Shown: piece by piece, positions 44,699 through 53,928 of the stretch | How positions within the stretch are numbered: the stretch's first letter is position 1 | Layout of the letters: the number at the start of each line of letters is the position of its first letter | NCBI GenBank assembly: GCA_016714985.1 | Contig: JADKBS010000001.1 | Span: 329,001-393,000, forward strand | Direction of reading: 5' to 3' | DNA: 64,000 nt | Source of the DNA: Saprospiraceae bacterium | GTDB lineage: Bacteria; Bacteroidota; Bacteroidia; Chitinophagales; Saprospiraceae | The notes under the pieces: generated by a model | What the model saw: the letters and a program-made list of their open reading frames with translations, nothing else | Told to the model about the DNA's origin: nothing | Database searches by the model: none | Translations under genes and position numbers: made by a program

Positions 44699-44887
44699 TC
44701 ATTTCCCTACCTGGCATTACCCGGGCAGGTTCGATGGGTATAATCTCAGCCTTTTGAATCGGTGGACGGCATACGGTTGATGGTAAACGGCTTTTCGGTT
44801 AGCGCTAAACTAATAACCTCCAATGCTAATCTCCGTCCAGCGTCAACCGTATGCCGTCCACCGATTCAAAAAAGGCACCCCAAATGA
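44699..44887 (-). promoter_or_regulatory. TPP (thiamin pyrophosphate) riboswitch with heptad-built P3 extension
   Basis: Read on the minus strand: P1 strand TCATTT (44887-44882), GGGGTGCC, a long P3 arm, GGCTGAGA (44751-44744), ACCCATCGAACCTG, GGTAATGCCAGG, TAGGGAAATGA with the closing P1 strand AAATGA (44704-44699). All the conserved THI-box segments are present. The 3' P1 strand with following bases (AAATGAAG) can instead pair with CTTCATTT (complement of 44665-44672), a plausible switch. P3 is about 120 bases, far longer than usual. Confidence 0.93.
44756..44867. repeat. 25-bp perfect inverted repeat of heptads inside the riboswitch
   Basis: Arms 44756-44780 and 44843-44867 are perfectly complementary. 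The left arm and the next bases split into GGTGGAC, GGCATAC, GGTTGAT and further 7-base units; the right arm splits into GTCAACC, GTATGCC, GTCCACC. It forms the extended P3 stem of the TPP riboswitch. Confidence 0.9.
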
Positions 44888-45166
44888 GACATGCCGCAAA
44901 GGTAAGAAGTCGGAGGGAACCAATAGGCAAATGTCGCCTGCTAGCTTTTTTTGGCCAAAAGATGTACCGACAACTATTTTTTAAGATTTTTGCTATTCGC
45001 AATGAAAATTGCCGATGCGCTCATTTTAACCCTACCGAAAAGACCATTGCTCCATCGTTTCATCAATTAAAAACAGTTTCCATAATTGTCTTAACAGCCT
45101 TTGCCATGCAACTGCATTCCCTGCTTTTGTTTGCAAGGTCAATGGGTCACACTAACCACATCCAGT

Positions 45167-48100
45167 ATGAAAAGAAAGCTCAACACTGTTTATTTTCTGT
45201 TTGTCACCACGCTGTTGGCCGTCCTCCAGTTGTCCAACTCCGGCAACCCACCAGATGGACGCACGGGTGCCCCGCCATCGGGCAGCACCTGTGCAGGTGG
45301 CAGTTGCCACTCTGGCCCCACGGGCCTTGGCACGGTATCCATCAGCGGCCTTCCTTCTTCGGTCACACCGGGCAATGTTTACCCGATTACAGTCACCCTT
45401 GAGCGCAGTTCCTCTTCTCGTGAATTGGGGGGATTTCAATTGGTTGCGCAGCAATCGAACAACAGCAACGCTGGGGTTCTAGATAGCCCAGGCCCTTCTT
45501 CTACGGTTACATTCACTGGCGGCAAGTATTATTTCGAGCACTCGCCCGCTGTAACTTTCACCAACGACATCATCACTTTCACCGCTGATTGGACCGCCCC
45601 TGCAACTTCCAATGGCGCTATCACCATGTATGTCTGCGCCAATTTCGCCGACAACAATGGCGGCACAAGCGGTGACTGTATTGTAACCTCCACGGCTACC
45701 ACCACCCTAATGGGCGGTGGTGCCATCACGGTCATCGTCACAGGCGACGATGTCAATTGTTTTGGTGGCAATACAGGCTCTGCAACTGCTTCGGGCACTG
45801 GCGGTGGCGGCCCACCATATACCTATACTTGGTCAAATGGCATGACCGGGGCCACCATCAACAACCTCACTGCCGGTAACTACACTGTCACTGTAACCAA
45901 TAGTTCGGGCGGGAACGGCACAGGCTCCGTGAACATCTCCCAGCCGCCGGCACTTACCTTGTCTTTGGTCGAACAAGAGAACATTACTTGCGCAAACCCA
46001 GTAGGCTTGGCCACGGTCAACGCCAATGGCGGTACAGGTGCCCATACCTACAATTGGTCGAACGGTCAATCTGGACCAACGGCGACTTTCAACAATCCGG
46101 GAAGCTATGTAGTGAGCGTGACCGATGGCAATAGTTGCCAAGCAACTTCCAGTGTCAATATCACGGCCAATACGGTTCTGCCAGCTGCGGAGGCAGGCCC
46201 GACGGCTACCATCACTTGTGGCACACCTACAGCCACTTTGAACGGTAATGGCTCCGCAACGGGCAGTGGTATCCAATACCTTTGGACGACGACCGATGGC
46301 AATATCGTCAGCGGAGCCACCACACTGACGCCTGTAGTCAATGAAGCTGGCACCTATACCCTCACTGTCACGAACAACAACAACGGCTGCAACAACAGCG
46401 ACTTCACCGTGGTGGGCAGCAGCATTGCACCGCCGACCTCGGCTGCTGGTGCCGATGGTGTACTCACCTGTTCGGCAACGCAAACCCAATTGAACGGGAG
46501 TGGTTCGTCTTCTGGAGCCAACTTCACCTACCTCTGGACGACCTCCAACGGCAATATCGTCAGCGGAGCCACTACGCCAATCGTAACCGTAAATGCAGTG
46601 GGCACTTATTGCCTCACCGTCACCAATGCTGCCAACGGCTGCTCGGCCACCGATTGCGCCAGCGTGACCAGCAACACAACGCCGCCAGTGGCAAATGCGG
46701 GCAGCGCCTCCCCGCTCACCTGCACCACCTCGCAGGTGACGCTCAACGGCACGGCCTCTTCCACAGGCAACAATTTCAGTTACCTCTGGACGACCACCAA
46801 TGGCAATATCGTCAGCGGTGCAACGACGCTGACGCCCGTGGTCAGTGTAGCAGCCATTTACATCCTTACGGTCACCAATGCTGCAAACGGCTGCACGGCC
46901 TCGTCCAGCGTAACCGTCACCAGCAACGCCACCCAGCCCACGGCCAGTGCCGGCGCCGACAAGGCGCTGAACTGCAACAACACATCCGTTGTGTTGGATG
47001 GCTCCGGCTCCTCGCAGGGCGGCAACTTTAATTACCTATGGAGCGGCCCCGGTATCGTGTCGGGCGGTTCGACTCCTACGCCTACGGTGAACGCCGCTGG
47101 CAGCTATATCATCCTCGTCACCAATACCAGTAATGGCTGCACCAAGACCGACACGGCTGCCGTCACGCAGACACCCGCACTCGTTGCCGCCATTCCTGCT
47201 TCGCAAAATGTGCTCTGCAATGGGGCCAACACGGGCAGCGCCACAGCGGCGGGCAGCGGCGGCAAATCGCCATATACCTATGCTTGGTCGAACAACGCCA
47301 CTACGGCCCAAATCACGGGCGTTGCCGCAGGCACCTATACCGTCATCATCACGGATGCCGACAACTGCACGGCCTCTTCCAGCGCGACCATCACGCAGCC
47401 AGCAGCCTTGGTGTCCAATGCCTCGGCTACTGGCGAGACCTCCGTTGGCGGCAACAACGGCACGGCCACCGCCAACCCGAGCGGCGGGATACCCAACTAC
47501 ACCTACGCATGGAGCAATAATGCCACCACGCAAAGCATCTCGAACCTTGCCCCCGGCAATTACGCGGTTTCCGTCACCGATGCCAACAACTGCATTGCAA
47601 CGCAAACCGTCACCGTGGCGAGCTTTAGCTGCGGCGGCGTGACAGTGAGCATGGCCTCCACCAACCCAAGCTGCAATGGTGGCACCAACGGCACAGCCGT
47701 GGCAACGCCCAATGGCGGCGACCAGCCATACAGCTATGTTTGGTCGAATGGCGCAACCACCAGCACTATCAGCGGTCTGGCAGCAGGGAGCTACACCGTT
47801 TCCATGTCAGACGGAAACGGCTGTGTAGTGACAGGCAACGTGACGCTCACATCGCCATCGGCCATCAGCCTAAGCTCGCAGGTGTTTAACGTATCTTGCA
47901 ACGGTGGCAACAATGGCGAGGCCTCGATTGCGGCCACAGGCGGCACAGGCGATTTCACCTACAATTGGTCGAACGGTGGCACGGGTGCCACGCAGGACAA
48001 CCTTGCCGCAGGCAGCTACACTGCCTCTGCCACAGATGCCAATGGCTGCGTTTCTACGATTCAAGTGGTGATTTCCCAACCGCCTGTTTTGGTGGGCAAC

Positions 48101-49990
48101 ATTACCGCTTCCAACGAAACCGCTGTGAACGCCAACGACGGTACCGCAGCCGTAGCAATGTCCGGCGGTTTATCACCTTACACCTATCTTTGGAACCATA
48201 ACGCCACTACGCCGAGCGTAACGGGTTTGGCTCCCGGCACCTATTGCGTGACCGTAACGGATGCCGCCAGCTGCACCTTCACGGGCTGCGCAACGGTTGC
48301 GGCTTTTGGCTGTGCTGGCCAGGCAGTGAACATCGCCATTGAAAACGTAAGTTGTGCTGGCGGCAACGATGGCAGTGCGCAAGTAACTGCTTCGGGCTTC
48401 GCTGCACCTGTCAATTATAATTGGTCAAATGGCAGTACGGGCAGCTCCATTGGCAACCTCAGCGCAGGTACTTACACCGTGAGTGTATCGGGCGCAGATG
48501 GTTGCGCAGGTAGCCAAACCGTCGTCATCACACAACCCACCGCCTTGGAAGCCAGCGCAACGGCACAAAACGACCTTGCGTGTGCCAACAGCAACGACGG
48601 TTCGATAACGGTGGCAGCCAGTGGCGGCACTCCCAATTACGACTATGTCTGGTCGAATGGGGCATCCACGCCAACCGTTACGGGGCTGGGAGCAGGTACC
48701 TACTCGGTGGTGGTGAGCGATGAAAATGATTGTACCACTACCCTCGAAGTGACGCTGAACGCGCTGCCCGACACGGAAGCACCGGTGGCCAAGGCCATGG
48801 ACATTACGCTGACGCTTCCGTCCAGCGGGCCTGTGGCCATCACCCCACAGCAAATTGACAACGGCAGCACCGACAACTGTGGCATCGTACTGCGCCAATT
48901 GGATGCCACTGCTTTTGGATGCTCCAGTGTCGGCGAAAACCCTGTGACACTTACGGTGACGGATGCCGCTGGCAATACGGCCACCGCAACGGCTGTCGTA
49001 ACGGTATTGGATGAAACTGCGCCCACCATCTTCTGCCCACCGAACCAAACGGTTGACAATGGCTCCTGTGCCCCCACTGTGAACTATGCCTCCCCCAATG
49101 CCTCCGACAATTGCGGCAACGCTACCCTATCCTTGGTCAGCGGCCCTGCAAGCGGTACGGCGTTCCCCAGCGGTACCTCGACAGTTGTTTGGTCTGCCGA
49201 TGACGGCAATGGCAACTCGGCCACCTGCTCGTTCACCGTGACGGTCATCAGCAGCTTCACGGCCAATACCTCCTTTACCATGCCTTTGTGCAACGGCGGC
49301 AATGATGGTACGGCCACGGCAACTGCCGAAGGCGGCACTGCGCCCTATTCCTTCCAATGGGACGACCCTGCCCAACAGCAGACCGAAACGGCCATGGGCC
49401 TTGCCGCAGGCACTTATCAGGTAAGCGTTACGGACGCAACAGGCTGCGTGGCCGTGCAAACGGTGCAGTTGACACAGCCACCAGCGATTGTCATAGTAGT
49501 GGATGAAATCCAACCATCAAGTGACATCCCCGGTGCTATCTACGTTACAGTATCAGGGGGCACTGGTGGCTACACCTACAACTGGTTCAACAATGGCCAA
49601 CTCGTTTCAGAAGAAGAGGATCCCACCGATTTCTTTATGGGCGGCTATCAATTAGAGGTGACGGATGAAATGGGCTGTACTGCCGAGCTTGACATCATCC
49701 TGCCTGGAGGGGTTGGCACTAAAGAGACCGAGTTGGAGCGCCTGGTTACACTCGCACCGAACCCAAGTTCAGGGCGCACCTTCCTTATTTTTGACATGGG
49801 CCAAGCAACCCAAGTGAGCTACCAGGTATTCGACCTTGCTGGCAATCGGGTCACTGCCGAGCGCCATGCTACGGTCGTTGCGAAGCAAAGCTTTGAACTG
49901 AACCTGCCCGACGCAGCAGGTGGCGTTTACTTGGTGCGGGTCATTGTCAACGATACGGTAGTGGTGAAGCGGTTGGTGGTGGGTAGGTAG
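45167..49990 (+). CDS. Giant SprB-repeat surface adhesin with PKD-like and HYR domains, T9SS cargo
   Basis: 1607 residues from 45167. Order: signal peptide; an N-terminal domain with GAPPSGSTCAGGSCHSGPTG (choice-of-anchor type) to about 185; one or two SprB repeats (GGGGPPYTYTWSNG...AGNYTVTVT) from 197; four or five PKD/Ig-like repeats (about 334-670, each with a YLWTT..GNIVSGATT core); seven or more SprB repeats (about 678-1200); HYR-type domains (about 1200-1360); a last SprB unit; a T9SS type A domain (about 1525-1607, LAPNPSSGRTFLIFDM). It resembles SprB-type adhesins of gliding bacteria. Surface adhesion or motility is inferred. Confidence 0.92.
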   Translation: MKRKLNTVYFLFVTTLLAVLQLSNSGNPPDGRTGAPPSGSTCAGGSCHSGPTGLGTVSISGLPSSVTPGNVYPITVTLERSSSSRELGGFQLVAQQSNNSNAGVLDSPGPSSTVTFTGGKYYFEHSPAVTFTNDIITFTADWTAPATSNGAITMYVCANFADNNGGTSGDCIVTSTATTTLMGGGAITVIVTGDDVNCFGGNTGSATASGTGGGGPPYTYTWSNGMTGATINNLTAGNYTVTVTNSSGGNGTGSVNISQPPALTLSLVEQENITCANPVGLATVNANGGTGAHTYNWSNGQSGPTATFNNPGSYVVSVTDGNSCQATSSVNITANTVLPAAEAGPTATITCGTPTATLNGNGSATGSGIQYLWTTTDGNIVSGATTLTPVVNEAGTYTLTVTNNNNGCNNSDFTVVGSSIAPPTSAAGADGVLTCSATQTQLNGSGSSSGANFTYLWTTSNGNIVSGATTPIVTVNAVGTYCLTVTNAANGCSATDCASVTSNTTPPVANAGSASPLTCTTSQVTLNGTASSTGNNFSYLWTTTNGNIVSGATTLTPVVSVAAIYILTVTNAANGCTASSSVTVTSNATQPTASAGADKALNCNNTSVVLDGSGSSQGGNFNYLWSGPGIVSGGSTPTPTVNAAGSYIILVTNTSNGCTKTDTAAVTQTPALVAAIPASQNVLCNGANTGSATAAGSGGKSPYTYAWSNNATTAQITGVAAGTYTVIITDADNCTASSSATITQPAALVSNASATGETSVGGNNGTATANPSGGIPNYTYAWSNNATTQSISNLAPGNYAVSVTDANNCIATQTVTVASFSCGGVTVSMASTNPSCNGGTNGTAVATPNGGDQPYSYVWSNGATTSTISGLAAGSYTVSMSDGNGCVVTGNVTLTSPSAISLSSQVFNVSCNGGNNGEASIAATGGTGDFTYNWSNGGTGATQDNLAAGSYTASATDANGCVSTIQVVISQPPVLVGNITASNETAVNANDGTAAVAMSGGLSPYTYLWNHNATTPSVTGLAPGTYCVTVTDAASCTFTGCATVAAFGCAGQAVNIAIENVSCAGGNDGSAQVTASGFAAPVNYNWSNGSTGSSIGNLSAGTYTVSVSGADGCAGSQTVVITQPTALEASATAQNDLACANSNDGSITVAASGGTPNYDYVWSNGASTPTVTGLGAGTYSVVVSDENDCTTTLEVTLNALPDTEAPVAKAMDITLTLPSSGPVAITPQQIDNGSTDNCGIVLRQLDATAFGCSSVGENPVTLTVTDAAGNTATATAVVTVLDETAPTIFCPPNQTVDNGSCAPTVNYASPNASDNCGNATLSLVSGPASGTAFPSGTSTVVWSADDGNGNSATCSFTVTVISSFTANTSFTMPLCNGGNDGTATATAEGGTAPYSFQWDDPAQQQTETAMGLAAGTYQVSVTDATGCVAVQTVQLTQPPAIVIVVDEIQPSSDIPGAIYVTVSGGTGGYTYNWFNNGQLVSEEEDPTDFFMGGYQLEVTDEMGCTAELDIILPGGVGTKETELERLVTLAPNPSSGRTFLIFDMGQATQVSYQVFDLAGNRVTAERHATVVAKQSFELNLPDAAGGVYLVRVIVNDTVVVKRLVVGR

Positions 49991-50042
49991 CCCTTACGAC
50001 AAATCATCAACGGTAAATATTGCTAAAAAATGGTGTGATTTG

Positions 50043-50198
50043 ATTTAAGATTTAAGATAGACGAGGTAAGATTTTAGATTCAATTGGCGATTTTTTGAAG
50101 GCAGAATGGCGATTTTCCAATAAATCCGAACATTTTGGATTTTGCCCGGCCTCCCAAAATCTGAAATCTGAAATCGTCTATCTTATATCTGAAATCAA
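50043..50198. repeat. Two six-unit heptad arrays in opposite orientation (ATTTAAG/AAATCTG family)
   Basis: Left: six phased 7-mers (50043-50084), variants of ATTTAAG. Right: six phased 7-mers (50157-50198), variants of AAATCTG. AAGATAGACG in the left arm pairs with CGTCTATCTT in the right. It lies between the convergent adhesin and mutL genes. Confidence 0.88.
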
Positions 50199-50218
50199 GA
50201 AACATAAGACTACCCTAT

Positions 50219-52177
50219 TTATCCTTCCTCAAACATCGCCTCCAATTCATCCAATTTAAACGTAAGGAAGCAGTTGCGCCCCGATGGGCTTTTGAAGGGC
50301 ATTGCGCAAGCAAAAAGCTGGTCGATGAGTACCTGCATTTCGGGGACGGTGAGCGGGGTGCCCCGCTTGGTGGCGGCACTACGGGCCATGCTGCGGGCGA
50401 GGTTTTCGGTCAGGTCGAGGCTGAGTTCGATATTTCGCTTGTACTGTTCCAGCAGCGTTTCAATGATTTTCACCTCATTTTGGCCGCTGGGCAAATCGGC
50501 GGGCACGCCGTGGATGATGAAGGTGTCCTTACCAAATTCTTGTATATCAAAGCCCAACTGGTTGATAATGTACATAATGTCGCCAAAAATGGCGGCATCG
50601 GCGGTGGGCAGGCTGAAGGTTTTGGGGAAAAGTTGCTTCTGTGTGAAGACTTGGCGGTCGTTCAGGGCATCAAGGTAACGCTCGTAAAGGATGCGCTCGT
50701 GCGCTGCCTGTTGGTCAATGAGCAGGAAGCCCGACTTGATATGGCTGACGATGTACGTTGACTGGATTTGGTAGGGGGCTTTTTGGTTTTTTGAAAATGA
50801 GGTGTTCGTATCGTCCAATTCCCCGGCGTTGGCCCAGTTGCTGGAGACCGTGATGGATTCGCCTTCTTCGCCATCAAAATCCATTTCAAGCGAAGGATTG
50901 CCCGCCGTGCCAGCTTTTGGCGTCTCCTCCATCTCTTCGATGCCAGCGTAAAGTTGCTGCCAATTCTGGAGATTGGATTTCTCCCTTGAATACCCCCCAG
51001 GTGCTAAAGGGGTGCCCGTGGCTGCTGTTCTTGGGGTCTCCTCGGAGAAGCGACTGCTGATGGTCTGACCTCGGGACTGCGACATCTCCTCTTCAAAATC
51101 GGACTGTGGGGCCACATTGAACGGCAGCCCGAAGTTTTTCGTAACGGAGAAGCTCGTCTCTGCATCAAAATCCAGCTCTGGCATGATGCTGTGGGTACCG
51201 AGGGCATGGCGGACGGCCACCCGTAGGTAGTTGTAAACGAGGCGCTCGTCGTCGAACTTGATTTCCTGCTTGGTCGGGTGTACGTTGATGTCAATGCGGC
51301 TGGGGTCCATTTCAAGGAAAATCACGTAGAATGGGAAGGTTTCCTTCGGCAAAAGCTCCTCGTAGGCCGTCATCACGGCATGGTGCAAATAGCCGCTCTT
51401 GATGAAGCGGTCATTGACAAAGAACAGTTGCTCGCCCCTTGTTTTCCTTGCAAATTCTGGTTTTCCGATGAAGCCACCCACGGTCATCACGTCTGTTTCC
51501 TCCTTGACGGGCACCAGCTTTGGGTTGAAATTATTGCCAAAAATGCCCACGATGCGCTGCCGCAAATTGCCGGGAGGCAGGTGGAAAACCTCCGTGCCAT
51601 TGTTGTGCAGCGAAAAGAAAACGTCCTCGTTGGCCAGGGCGATGCGCTGGAACTCGTCGAGGATATGCCGCATTTCGATGGGGTTCGATTTAAGGAAGTT
51701 GCGTCGGGCAGGCACATTGAAAAACAGGTTCTTGACCGAGATATTCGTGCCAGGCGAGCCTTGGCAAGGCTCTTGCACCGTGGTCTTCGATGCCTCGATG
51801 GCAATGCGGGTGCCCAGTTCCTGGTTGTGTTGACGGGTGCGCATCTCCACCTGCGCCACGGCGGCGATGGAGGCCATCGCCTCTCCCCGGAAGCCCATCG
51901 TGCGAATGGCAAAAAGATCCTTCGCTTCCCGAATCTTGGAAGTAGCGTGCCGTTCGAAGCACATGCGGGCATCGGTCTCCGACATGCCGACGCCGTCGTC
52001 AATCACTTGGATGAGCGCCTTCCCCGCATCTTTTACGATGAGCTTGATGCTTTTCGCGCCTGCATCAATGGCATTTTCCATCAACTCCTTCACAACAGAA
52101 GCGGGCCGCTGCACGACCTCCCCGGCGGCAATCTGGTTGGCAATAGACTCTGGAAGAAGCTGAATGATGTCAGCCAT
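50219..52177 (-). CDS. mutL: DNA mismatch repair protein MutL
   Basis: 652 residues from 52177 (MADIIQLLPESIANQIAAGE). The GHKL ATPase is complete: ELMENAIDAGAK, DDGVGMS, RHATSKI, TMGFRGEAMASI. After a variable linker the C-terminal dimer domain carries DQQAAHERILYE, which matches the endonuclease motif DQHAx2Ex4E except for Gln in place of His. MutL couples mismatch detection by MutS to strand removal. The small membrane-protein gene upstream is separated by a hairpin made of octads. Confidence 0.96.
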   Translation of the reverse strand: MADIIQLLPESIANQIAAGEVVQRPASVVKELMENAIDAGAKSIKLIVKDAGKALIQVIDDGVGMSETDARMCFERHATSKIREAKDLFAIRTMGFRGEAMASIAAVAQVEMRTRQHNQELGTRIAIEASKTTVQEPCQGSPGTNISVKNLFFNVPARRNFLKSNPIEMRHILDEFQRIALANEDVFFSLHNNGTEVFHLPPGNLRQRIVGIFGNNFNPKLVPVKEETDVMTVGGFIGKPEFARKTRGEQLFFVNDRFIKSGYLHHAVMTAYEELLPKETFPFYVIFLEMDPSRIDINVHPTKQEIKFDDERLVYNYLRVAVRHALGTHSIMPELDFDAETSFSVTKNFGLPFNVAPQSDFEEEMSQSRGQTISSRFSEETPRTAATGTPLAPGGYSREKSNLQNWQQLYAGIEEMEETPKAGTAGNPSLEMDFDGEEGESITVSSNWANAGELDDTNTSFSKNQKAPYQIQSTYIVSHIKSGFLLIDQQAAHERILYERYLDALNDRQVFTQKQLFPKTFSLPTADAAIFGDIMYIINQLGFDIQEFGKDTFIIHGVPADLPSGQNEVKIIETLLEQYKRNIELSLDLTENLARSMARSAATKRGTPLTVPEMQVLIDQLFACAMPFKSPSGRNCFLTFKLDELEAMFEEG

Positions 52178-52191
52178 GTGCAGGTTTTCCA

Positions 52192-52258
52192 AGGATTCGG
52201 GGATTTGAGGATGCGAGGATTTGATTGAGCCTCAATCAAATCCTCGCATCCTCAAATC
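52192..52258. repeat. 28-bp near-perfect hairpin of octads (AGGATTTG family)
   Basis: Four 8-mers of AGGATTTG type run 52192-52223. The segment 52202-52229 is complementary to 52231-52258 at every position. It lies between two co-directional genes, so it would be transcribed into the mutL leader. Related to the octads at 1222. Confidence 0.92.
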
Positions 52259-52270
52259 TTCAAATCCTCA

Positions 52271-52594
52271 CTATTCAAACAAATGTGCGAATCGGGGCAA
52301 ATATACTTCAATTGCCAGAAAGAGGACGGCAATCAGCACGGCGATGATGAGCAATAGTCGCATGTTCGACTTGGCCACTTGTTGCTGGCGGAAGTTTTTA
52401 GCACCGAGGCCCTTGCTTTGCCGTTTAAGGTTGCGCTGGATGCGGGCCTTCATCGCCTCTGGGTCGTCGCCCGCCAATCCCTCGGCCGCCTTGTGACGCT
52501 CCATTTTTTCCTCTTTTTTTTCGTCGTAAAACCGGGGCCTGTACTCAAAACCCACTGGCTTGGTTGGCTTGAAAAAACCTGTGAATAGTCCCAT
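52271..52594 (-). CDS. Small membrane protein next to mutL, unknown
   Basis: 107 residues: a basic, Pro/Phe-rich N-terminus (FKPTKPVGFEYRPRFYDEKK), a helical middle (MKARIQRNLKRQ), and one C-terminal helix (LLLIIAVLIAVLFLAIEVYL). No domain is recognised; likely a tail-anchored inner-membrane protein. Probably co-transcribed with mutL. Confidence 0.65.
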   Translation of the reverse strand: MGLFTGFFKPTKPVGFEYRPRFYDEKKEEKMERHKAAEGLAGDDPEAMKARIQRNLKRQSKGLGAKNFRQQQVAKSNMRLLLIIAVLIAVLFLAIEVYLPRFAHLFE

Positions 52595-52598
52595 AATA

Positions 52599-52694
52599 CT
52601 CGATTCTTGATACTCGATACTTGATTCTGGATTCTAGGTGCTGGGGGTTAGCCGAAACTGCTAGTATCCAGTATCAACAGCATCTAGCATCTCG
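52599..52694. repeat. Seven-unit heptad array and inverted arm (CTGGATT family)
   Basis: Seven phased 7-mers from 52599 to 52647, variants of CTCGATA/CTGGATT. Inverted units (AGTATCC, AGTATCA, AGCATCT) at 52664-52692 extend into the 3' end of the glycosyltransferase gene. Vocabulary as at 40281 and 42032. Confidence 0.9.
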
Positions 52695-53791
52695 TAAACA
52701 ACATCCGCCGCCCGCTGCCAGTTGAACTTCATGCGTTGCAAACGGCCATTGGCGACGAGCTTATTCCTAAGATGCTCGTCCTCAGCGATTCGGCGCATGG
52801 CGGCGGCGATTTCGTCCACGCTTGTCGGGTCGGCGAGCAGGGCGGCGTTCCCGGCCACTTCCGGCAGCGAAGATACGTTGGACGTTACAATCGGCACCTC
52901 GGCGTACATGGCCTCCAGCACGGGCACCCCGAAGCCCTCGAACAGGGAAACATAGGCCAGGGCCTCGGCTGCTCCCATCAGTTGCGCAGCAACCTCATCG
53001 GAAATATAGCCCAAAAAGCGGATGTCGGCACGGTGGCGGGCAGCTTCGTAGGCCGATTTCACCTCGCCAGCCTGCCAAGCGAACCGGCCAGCGATGAGCA
53101 GCAGGTGCGGCAAGCCGGTTTCATTTTTAAACTGGTCAAAAGCGGCGATAAGGCGATGGACGTTCTTGCGGGGATGCACGGCGCCGATGTAGTAGAGGTA
53201 GGGTTTTCTTTCGGCAAATTTTTCCCTAACCGCTTGTTTTTCAATGATTTGCAATGGGCGGAAAATACCCCGGCAGCCATTGCCCGATACGCTGATTTTC
53301 GCCGGCGCAATGCCGTACTGGCGCACAAGGTCTGCCTTGGTATATTCGCTAACGGCCACTATTCGGTCGGCCCGCTGGTTGAATTTTTTTGCAAAAAAAC
53401 GATAGTAGAGGCGGTGGACAAGCGGCACCTGCCCTGGGAAATGCACATGGGCGATGTCGTGCGTGACGAGCACCGTTTTCACCGAGGTGCTGAGGCAAAG
53501 AAAATTGTCAGGCGAAAGGAAAACATCTGCCCTGTACTGCCGCAATGCCCGCCTGACCGACCACTCGAACCACCAAACGAACAGCAGCGGATGCCGAGCC
53601 GGGGGGAAGAGTGCGACCGGTTTCACGTTTTTACCAAAAACAAAACTGGGATCGTAAGGGCGGTCGAACAGAAAAATGAACTCATGCTCAGGGTGCTGCT
53701 CCACGAGCCGCCTGACCACTTCATGGGTGTAAAGGCCAATGCCTTCCAGCCTGTTTTTTAGCAGAAAGCGGGTATTGACGGCTATCCTCAT
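52661..53791 (-). CDS. Glycosyltransferase family 4 (GT-B)
   Basis: 376 residues. The N-terminal domain starts MRIAVNTRFLLKNRLEGIGL; the C-terminal nucleotide-sugar domain has YLYYIGAVHPRKNVHRLIAA and EGFGVPVLEAMYAEVPIVTS, the E-x7-E motif. It probably adds mannose or a similar sugar in glycan synthesis. The last ten residues, EMLDAVDTGY plus stop, are encoded by units of the neighbouring heptad repeat. Confidence 0.9.
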   Translation of the reverse strand: MRIAVNTRFLLKNRLEGIGLYTHEVVRRLVEQHPEHEFIFLFDRPYDPSFVFGKNVKPVALFPPARHPLLFVWWFEWSVRRALRQYRADVFLSPDNFLCLSTSVKTVLVTHDIAHVHFPGQVPLVHRLYYRFFAKKFNQRADRIVAVSEYTKADLVRQYGIAPAKISVSGNGCRGIFRPLQIIEKQAVREKFAERKPYLYYIGAVHPRKNVHRLIAAFDQFKNETGLPHLLLIAGRFAWQAGEVKSAYEAARHRADIRFLGYISDEVAAQLMGAAEALAYVSLFEGFGVPVLEAMYAEVPIVTSNVSSLPEVAGNAALLADPTSVDEIAAAMRRIAEDEHLRNKLVANGRLQRMKFNWQRAADVVYEMLDAVDTGY

Positions 53792-53804
53792 TCAGTTAAA
53801 ATCA

Positions 53805-53926
53805 AGTTGCGAGTCGTGAGTTGCGAGCCACGAGCAAGTCCCAGCACTGGTTCAAAAACTCAGCGCTTGTCAACCATTCTTGGGCATTTGCATTGGCACG
53901 ACTCGCAACTCACAACTTGTAACTCT
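53805..53926. repeat. Paired heptad arrays (AGTTGCG/AGTCGTG family)
   Basis: Four phased units at 53805-53832 (AGTTGCG, AGTCGTG type) face four inverted units at 53899-53926 (CGACTCG, CAACTCA type). It separates the GT4 start from the GlsB-like stop. Confidence 0.88.
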
Positions 53927-53928
53927 TT

